A stretch of DNA of 64,000 nt from the NCBI GenBank assembly GCA_018340375.1, contig JAFFJZ010000040.1, forward strand, positions 1,488,001 to 1,552,000. Reading direction: 5' to 3'. A program made the translations under genes and the position numbers. Positions 57,701 to 64,000 of this stretch are shown here, piece by piece (the stretch's first letter is position 1; each line of letters opens with the position of its first letter). The notes under the pieces are model-generated. The model saw nothing but the letters and a program-made list of their open reading frames with translations. It did not search any database and had not been told where the DNA came from. The stretch comes from Gonatopus flavifemur (taxonomy: Eukaryota; Arthropoda; Insecta; Hymenoptera; Dryinidae).

Positions 57701-58668
57701 TGCACTTGCCCTTCCATTTGTATATTACAATATTTACATTTTGCTCTTACTCCACTCCTCTTTTCGTCTCTTATTTCGTCAAAAGAAAGTCAAACTGAAT
57801 CTCTTTTTCTTCCACCACTGTGATTCTTCGCACTCATCTTTAATGATGGAATGAAATGAATATTTTATAAATGTTTGTTTGTACTTCTGAATTGAAATTC
57901 GAAATGACTACTCTGAACGTTCAACAAAATCATTCGGGACTTCCCTGTTGTCCATATTGTTACCCTTCGCAAGGCTGCCACACGCAGCGCAATGTCAGCT
58001 CAATTCAGGGGATTAGGATGGATTTCCATGTTAGAATTCATAAGGAATTCCACTAACCATAATTACCCAGAAATGCAATAACCCCGAAGTTCATAATTTC
58101 GAGCGAAAATAATCCCGCAAAAGTTTTAGCCACATTTAATTTCTCATACAGCACATGAGTTCCCGCAAAGAGCTCTCGTTATGTTAATCAATATGTATTG
58201 ATTATGAATATTATGATTTCAAAATGAACTCTTAACGAACTATTCAATGTTCAGGAAAAACTCATATCGAGATTTCATGATGGATTCTCCGACCATTCAA
58301 TGAGTTCTCATTTTTAATTCATATAGAATTCATTTTTGTTGTCATAATGGAGACTGTTCCAGAATTCTTTCAGAAGTCCCCAAGAATTCAAACAGATCAG
58401 TTTTGCTGTGTGGGAAGAAACCGACTTTAAACGTATCAAAATCGAGTACGTTTCCGAATGGCAGTTTTAGCAGGGAGACTAATATTCATCTTCATATTGG
58501 AAGAATTTCCACTCATCTTAAGAGGGAGATTTCTTGGCGCTTATTTTAGAGGAGATTCTCATTCTTAGAATATGATTTTTTCAGCGTAATCGGGAAGAAT
58601 AATTGTGCAACCACTGCTGTTTTAATTAGTGTTTCAAATCTTGCGGATCTCGAATATTCTTATGCACT
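57701..58668. other. unassigned part of hAT-D
   Basis: Several short frames but none recognisable. GAATTC-containing palindromic words are frequent at 58035-58420. Nothing else supported. Confidence 0.4.
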
Positions 58669-58878
58669 CCCGTGAAAAAATCGTTCAGGTCTGATTAGGC
58701 GTGTTCAGGCCTGATCATGGACGTTTTTTAGCAAAATTTCTCGTGCTCAACACTGACTGTACGTGGTTAGGCCTGACTACGCCTGATTATTCATTTTTCA
58801 GCTCAATCTCAATTGAAAAGGCTTCAATTTTGTACCCACGTGGAAACCCGTGATCGAGCTTGACCGCGTGCGATCATG

Positions 58879-59091
58879 CACAGAAAAAAAAACTATCTTG
58901 TATCAAGAAAATATTGTTTTCGTTATATATGGAACACGGATTGTCTCAGTTCAATGCAATTTGCTTCGAATCAAGAATTTTGTTTTTTCCTGTTTTTGAT
59001 TCAAAGCGAATTGCATTGAACTGAGACAATCCGTGTTCCATATATAACGAAAACAATATTGTCTTGATACAAGATAGTTTTTTTTTCTGTG
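58879..59091. mobile_element. 213-bp near-perfect hairpin MITE
   Basis: CACAGAAAAAAAAACTATCT at the left is mirrored to TTTTTTTTTCTGTG at the right. The arms are about 105 bp and nearly identical (ACACGGATTGTCTCAGTTCA in both), with a loop of only a few bases near 58985. A transcript would fold into a long hairpin. Confidence 0.78.
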
Positions 59092-59233
59092 TGCCAGACA
59101 AACTATTCTCGCCCTTGATTGTGCAAAATCGTATCAAAGGAGAAGCATTCATACCAAATGACTTCGTGTTGATTTTTTTATTACGAATGCACATGCTTCA
59201 TCATGTCAAATCGACCCCGAACGCATTCACGTA

Positions 59234-59473
59234 CACGGAAAAGAGAAAACACTACTGTTTACTGTGAATGACAACGATCGGTTGAAAAACAAATGAAAAC
59301 ACGCCTGGATAATAAGAATTATCGCGGTCACAGTGATGCCTATTGTCATGAAATTCGTCAATGCTGTTTGGACAGTGATGAGGACTGGGAAACGCAGTAC
59401 TGCATGGAATGAATTTGAGTTTCAATGTATTTTTGTGATTCACAGTAACCATTGCTGTTTTCTTTTTTCCGTG
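59234..59473. mobile_element. 240-bp TA-flanked MITE (CACGGAAAA family)
   Basis: CACGGAAAAGAGAAAACA at the left and TGTTTTCTTTTTTCCGTG at the right are inverted. TA is at 59232-59233 and 59474-59475. TACTGTGAATGA/GATTCACAGTA follows in both arms. No gene. Confidence 0.75.
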
Positions 59474-60465
59474 TAGGCCTGAGCACGCGCGATCATGCCT
59501 GAAAAGTGGAAACTAGAAAATGGAAACTGTGGCGCCTTCCGAAGTAGCTGATCGTATTCTGATCATTTGGTCATGACTTGATCACTTCTCAACCAATCAA
59601 AGGTGATCAGGTCAGCTACTTCGGAAGGTTCCTGTATAAGCATAATAAGTAGAAATGATTGACAATACCTTAGTCTTTCATCAAATGAGAAAAAAAAATG
59701 ATGAAAGGAACTCTTCTTTTTGTCAAGTTATAAAACTTATTAATTCTGTATGAATTTATCATGCATATTAGAGCATGATCAAGTATGATTAGGCGTAATT
59801 GAGCGTGATTATTCCTGATTACGTGGGTACAAAATTGAGGCCTGATCACGCCTGATGAATAAGACTTGATCAGGCGTGAGCAGGCGTGGATGATTTTTTC
59901 ACGGGCTCCCAGTGGATACGAATTGTTTCGTTATTTCAACTATCTGTTGAATTCTTGCAACGATGCAAACTGTAACAATACGAGAATAATAATTTTCTTT
60001 GTCAACTTCCATTTCATACAAGGTGGAGTAATCCTAAAATTATCACCAATGTGGACCACACAATTTTATTCGTCAAAAAAAGAACAGGTGGAAGAACAGA
60101 TCAGAAAAATGATGTGAAAGCATCAAACTTTGGACAAAGTCACTACGGTGTTTTTTTTTTCAAAAAGAAACCACTTGGTGTTTTCCAGCAAAAAACCATT
60201 TCGTGTAAACCACGCAACCCTGTTAGAACATCAGTTTTCTCCGTGCGTGTATATGTATATACCCTGGTAGAAATTCCTCTGGTAATTCGCAAGTTGTAAC
60301 ACTTGCCCTCATGAAGAACTAGAGTTCCAATTCAGTAACTTTGCAGTTCAATCACCAACTTATAAGTGTTCTTATATATATAATGTATATAAATATTACA
60401 TTATACATTATATATATCCATATTATGTATATCTAATAACATAAAATATATAATAAATATACATA

Positions 60466-61787
60466 CGAGGTGTGTTCAAAAAGTAAGGTGACTTTTCAAA
60501 TTTCGCGGGCAACGTACTTTCGATTATCGATTTTTTTGTTTTGTTATGTTGGCACACTCTTCCCGAACATCTGTACCAAGTTTCAAGTGTATAGCATTTT
60601 TTGTTTGGTTGTGAGAGGCGTAAAGGTTATAAGTGTTTTGCGTGCTCGGCGATTTCTTGCTATCGAAAAATATGGATCAAAGGATTTGCATCAAATTTTG
60701 TGTAAAAAATAAAATAAAGTGCTCCGAAACACTTAAAATGTTGACAGTAGCATACGGTGAAACTGTTCTGAGTAAAAAAAATGTTTACAAGTGGTACAAA
60801 CTCTTCCAAGATGGCCGGGAAGATGCCAATTACGAGCCTCGCTCTGGACGCCCAAGCACGTCAACAACTGATGAAAACGTTCAAGCAGTGAAGAAAATTG
60901 TTTTGGAAAATCGTCGAATCACTATCAGAGAAGTTGCTGAGGATGTTGGTTTATCGCTTGGCTCGTGCCATGAAATTTTTTCTAACGTTTTGGGCATGAG
61001 ACGTGTGTCAGCGAAGTTTGTTCCGAAATTGCTAAATTTTGACCAAAAGAACCGTCGCATGAGCATCGCTCAAGAACTGTTGAATGACGTCAACGACGAC
61101 CCAGATTTACTCAAAAGGGTCATAACTGGTGACGAATCATGGGTATATGGTTATGATGTCGAAACCAAAGTCCAATCGTCCCAATGAAAGACCCCAGATG
61201 AGCCAAGACCAAAAAAAGCACGCCAAGTTCGATCAAATGTCAAAGTTTTGCTCACTGTTTTCTTCGATTACCATGGCGTGGTGCATCAGGAGTTCTTACC
61301 ATATGGTCGTACGGTCAATAAACAGTATTATCTTGAAGTTATGCGCCGTTTGCGAGAAGCAATACGAAGAAAACGTCCAGAATTGTGGAAAAATAATTCA
61401 TGGCATTTGCATCACGATAATGCCCCTGCTCACTCATCTTTGCTTGCGAGAGATTTTTTGGCCAAAAACAACACCACAATCATGCCTCAGCCACCATATT
61501 CACCGGATTTGGCCCCATGTGACTTTTTCTTGTTCCCAAAACTAAAGAGACCTATGAAAGGACGGAGATTTGCAACGATTGAAGAGATAAAGACTGCATC
61601 GCTGGAAGAGCTCAAGGCTATACCGAAAAGTGCTTATGAGAAGTGCTTTGAGGATTGGAAAAACCGTTGGCATAAGTGTATTGTATCTGAGGGGGATTAC
61701 TTTGAAGGGGACAACATAAATATTGATAAATAAATAAATATTTTTTCTTAAAAATACAAAGTCACCTTACTTTTTGAACACACCTCG
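60466..61787 (+). mobile_element. mariner-2, DD34D element, 1322 bp
   Basis: CGAGGTGTGTTCAAAAAGTA at the left is mirrored exactly at the right and extended by AGGTGACTTT. TA lies at 60464-60465 and 61788-61789. It is complete in length but has one nonsense codon in the transposase. It belongs to a lineage clearly different from mariner-1. Confidence 0.95.
60672..61733 (+). pseudogene. mariner-2 transposase with a single in-frame stop
   Basis: The ATG at 60672 starts MDQRICIKFCVKNKIKCSET. The helix-turn-helix half includes YEPRSGRPSTSTTDENVQAV and KFVPKLLNFDQKNRR. The core has ITGDESWVYGYD, HHDNAPAHSS and SPDLAPCDFFLFPKLKRPM with 34 residues between the last two aspartates. At codon 172 a TGA stands between KVQSSQ and KTPDEPRPKKARQ. 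The frame is otherwise open to a stop at 61731-61733 (353 codons). Related proteins usually have tryptophan there, so a recent TGG-to-TGA change is likely. Confidence 0.93.
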
Positions 61788-61861
61788 TATGAGGTCTCTA
61801 GTTTTTCACGAGGGGAAGTGTTACAACTCGTGAATTACTAGACAAATTTCTACCAGGGTAT

Positions 61862-63162
61862 ATATCAAAAAAGGTATACATAAAAAATAGCTGCTCTTAA
61901 TGTTCACTCCTAGAATCTGCTCCAAAATTCCAGGTTGCGCAGTTAGCGTTTCTAGGCAACACAACTGGTCAAAAGGGTTGGGATCGCCCATACCAACTAC
62001 AGCATATTAATTCTATGACTATAAACTATCGAAAAATGCAAAAAAAAATCGATTTTTTCGAAGTGTCATAGTAGAGGGTCCCCTTAAAACAACAAACCTA
62101 GTAGAAGTGGAGATCTTTTTGGAATTCCGGTAATTTTCTCATACCGATTCATGATTGCTTTTCCTTAAATTCCGTTTAATTCTATTATATATATCAGTGA
62201 CGACTGGTATGCATCTATACATAAATCACGGATTCATCCAAAACTGCAGTTACTGTAGGATTTTTATAAACATTTAATACGAATGTAACTATTTTCTCAC
62301 GTGCCGTGTATCGGATTGTGAACATTTCAGGTCTCATCTGCCAATCTTTCATCGCCATTTACCTCTCTCTATCTAAATTATGTCATATACACCCGTACAG
62401 CACTACCACCGAACGCTGGATATCCCTCCGTTTTTCCACCTTGTATCCAAGTCGCCGTCACGGAGATGCGACGTGGAAGCGGTGGGTGTGCCGTTAGGGT
62501 ACTTATGTATACATATATTATCGTCATAATATACATTAGTCGATATTCAGGAAAATTATGCTTCTTATTAACAACCCAGATAACAAGCTCTCACAAAGCG
62601 ACTACATGGATAAGGTGTTGCACGAAATTTGCTAGTACGCTCAAAGAGCGACGTACATGGATAAGCTTCTGCTCAGTGATGTCAGTGATGCCAGAATGGA
62701 GAGTCATTCCATGTCAGAGCATCCAGCCATGACACCCGCCACCTCGGATTTCTATGAAATTTTTTTCATCGAATCTTATCACCATTCTATCGACCAATCC
62801 AAAACCGTTTGTTTTTAATCCCATACTGTTCGAGTTATAAAATGATAAAGTTTCGCGAAATTGCGTATCAATGCTCCCCGACAGACAACGCGCCACGTGA
62901 CAAAAATTCCAATAACTTTTGATCCAAATGGCATTTCATGCTCAAAAGTATATGAGAGTCTCGCGGGGATATTTAGATTCGGAAAATACACGTTCCATCA
63001 CTTTGGAGACGTTGTGCGGAGGTTCTCAACGCAGACTTTATGAACTTTTGACCATCTGGACGGGTAATTTTCAAATTCATATTTCGAGGTGAGGCGCAGC
63101 AGCTACAGGACTGTTTTTTTTTCAAATGAAAGCTAAAGATGCCCGCTTTGAGAATGGAGACT
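61862..63162. other. anonymous sequence
   Basis: No recognisable gene. A word like GCGAC.TACATGGATAAG occurs twice (62598, 62649), and GC content is slightly higher at 62390-62500. Frames at 62466-62732 and 62861-63043 have no recognisable features. Confidence 0.4.
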
Positions 63163-63270
63163 CAGGGTGTCTAGCATCCGGGAATTGTACGGGAATTTTT
63201 TTTACTCGGGAAATGTACGGGAATTTTTTGAGAAATCGGGAATTTATAGGATGAAACAAAAAATATTTTC
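63163..63270 (+). mobile_element. left end of a second CAGGGTGTCTA element
   Basis: CAGGGTGTCTAGCATC is followed by iterated GTACGGGAATTTTTT and CGGGAATT words, paralleling the left end of the 36567-45220 element (CAGGGTGTCTACTGATGC then ACTGGAATT words). No right end occurs before the window closes. Confidence 0.55.
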
Positions 63271-64000
63271 AATTTTTGTAATGTGTCTGTTCAAATATAT
63301 TTTCGGTCATATCTTTTATGATACTCATTAGGAATCTTCAAAATGAAGCTGGCAGACGTGAACCAGCAGACAGCGTATATTGAACCTAGCCAATGTGCAT
63401 TTGAATTTTTCTCAAGTACACATTCTCAGAGATTAAGACCCAGAAATTTCATTGATACAGGTTTCATCACTCTACGGAAATTTTGTGATTAGCTAGAGTC
63501 TACGCCATCTGCTAGCTTCAGTTTCATATCTTCAAATACTTCCTAGAACAGTATTATAAGTCGAAAACTTATCCAATTTTTTTATATAAATCATTGAAAA
63601 ATTGTCAAAACGGCGTTTGAAAATATAAAATCTTCATTGGAAATTGCTTCTAAAACCAAGAAGGCGCGGCAACTGAAATGAATGATAATTTCGTACATGA
63701 AAAAATCGAGATTATCAATATTCACAAAAATGATTGTCAATTCGGGACAAAAGATCATCGCTGTACAATATCCGTAGTGACTTCACCAAAAGTTCGTAGT
63801 GGAAATACTGAAATTTTATAGTTTTATTGTTCTCGCAGTAAAACTATAAACACTGAGAGAAAAGAAAGCGTAAAAATTACAATCTTCATTAACAAATCGA
63901 AGACATCGCAGACAATAGAAGATGATCGCTCAACACCAGTTCAATAAATTACTACTTGAATAGTAATTTTCGTCATTCAAATAGAAATTTATTCAATATC
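63271..64000. other. window end, with a truncated CACTGAGAGAAA MITE end at 63851
   Basis: Mostly AT-rich sequence without genes. At 63851 CACTGAGAGAAAAGAAAG resembles the left ends of the TA-flanked MITEs at 9583 and 44732; its partner would lie beyond the window. Confidence 0.4.

Larger units (their letters stand above)
58669..59905. mobile_element. TIR element (CCCGTGAAAAAATC) with TGATCA-rich arms
   Basis: CCCGTGAAAAAATC at the left is mirrored by GATTTTTTCACGGG at the right (one extra base inside). Both arms reiterate CCTGATCA/TGATCAGGC-type words (58690-58790, 59760-59890) and CCCACGTGG/CGTGGGTAC. It is interrupted by two MITEs. Target duplication not resolved. Confidence 0.65.
55014..60222. 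mobile_element. hAT-D, 5.2 kb non-autonomous with exact 8-bp duplication
   Basis: TTAGAACA lies exactly at 55006-55013 and 60223-60230. The ends are CAGGGTTGCATAAAAACC and, in inverse, CAGGGTTGCGTGGTTTAC. GGTTTAAACC-like words are reiterated next to the left end and ACCA.TT words next to the right, as in hAT-A. No transposase is present. The body contains TIR elements at 55168-57700, 55777-57074 and 58669-59905. Confidence 0.9.
60262..61858. mobile_element. MITE (CCCTGGTAGAAATT) split by mariner-2
   Basis: CCCTGGTAGAAATT at the left and AATTTCTACCAGGG at the right are inverted, followed in both arms by GGTAATTCGCAAGTTGTAAC-like sequence. The flanks are TATA on both sides. Net length without mariner is about 275 bp, with a TA-rich centre in which mariner-2 landed. 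Confidence 0.75.

Overview
The window looks like a transposon graveyard from an AT-rich insect genome. DD34D mariners, several hAT-type families, TTAA-flanked piggyBac-like MITEs, an RTE-clade LINE, tRNA-like SINE heads and many palindromic MITEs occur together, and some genes show spliceosomal introns. A parasitoid wasp or hemipteran is a guess; the sequence shows only that it is insect-like. No host gene could be assigned with confidence.

Layout. (1) 1-2.9 kb: anonymous sequence, a short foldback (1317-1927) and small MITEs. (2) 2.94-29.45 kb: one RTE LINE on the + strand, split into three pieces. The first split is a 17.4-kb hAT-type element (3427-20825, 8-bp duplication AATGCAGT). It holds insertions inside insertions: a CACTGAGAG MITE, a long foldback, an 8-kb long-TIR element, a TTAA MITE, and an intact autonomous hAT (10304-14504). 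Counting the LINE, that is seven levels. The second split (about 21.74-28.48 kb) holds a tandem-array foldback and several minus-strand open frames that may be captured exons. (3) 30.4-54.9 kb: ends and duplication consistent with a 24.5-kb hAT whose own decayed transposase lies at 51.5-53.95 kb. Inside are a 5.2-kb foldback of 31-bp repeats, an 8.65-kb CAGGGTGTCTA-ended element with a 184-bp array and an intact mariner, a short sister of the 17.4-kb hAT (45468-47489), and a second RTE copy on the minus strand. (4) 55.0-60.2 kb: a hAT-type element with a perfect 8-bp duplication. (5) 60.2-61.9 kb: a MITE split by a mariner that has one nonsense codon. (6) 61.9-64 kb: anonymous sequence and two truncated element ends.

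The most unusual theme is four unrelated palindromic structures built alike: a tandem array (units of 164, about 175, 31 and 184 bp) that reverses orientation once, so that each structure is a giant inverted repeat. At least three have non-repeated arms outside the array. Only two transposases look intact (hAT at 11660-14014, mariner at 40042-41091). Most other elements are non-autonomous and would need transposases supplied in trans. Element borders were set by eye from terminal repeats, target duplications and copy-to-copy comparison. They are strongest where an empty site or an exact duplication is visible.
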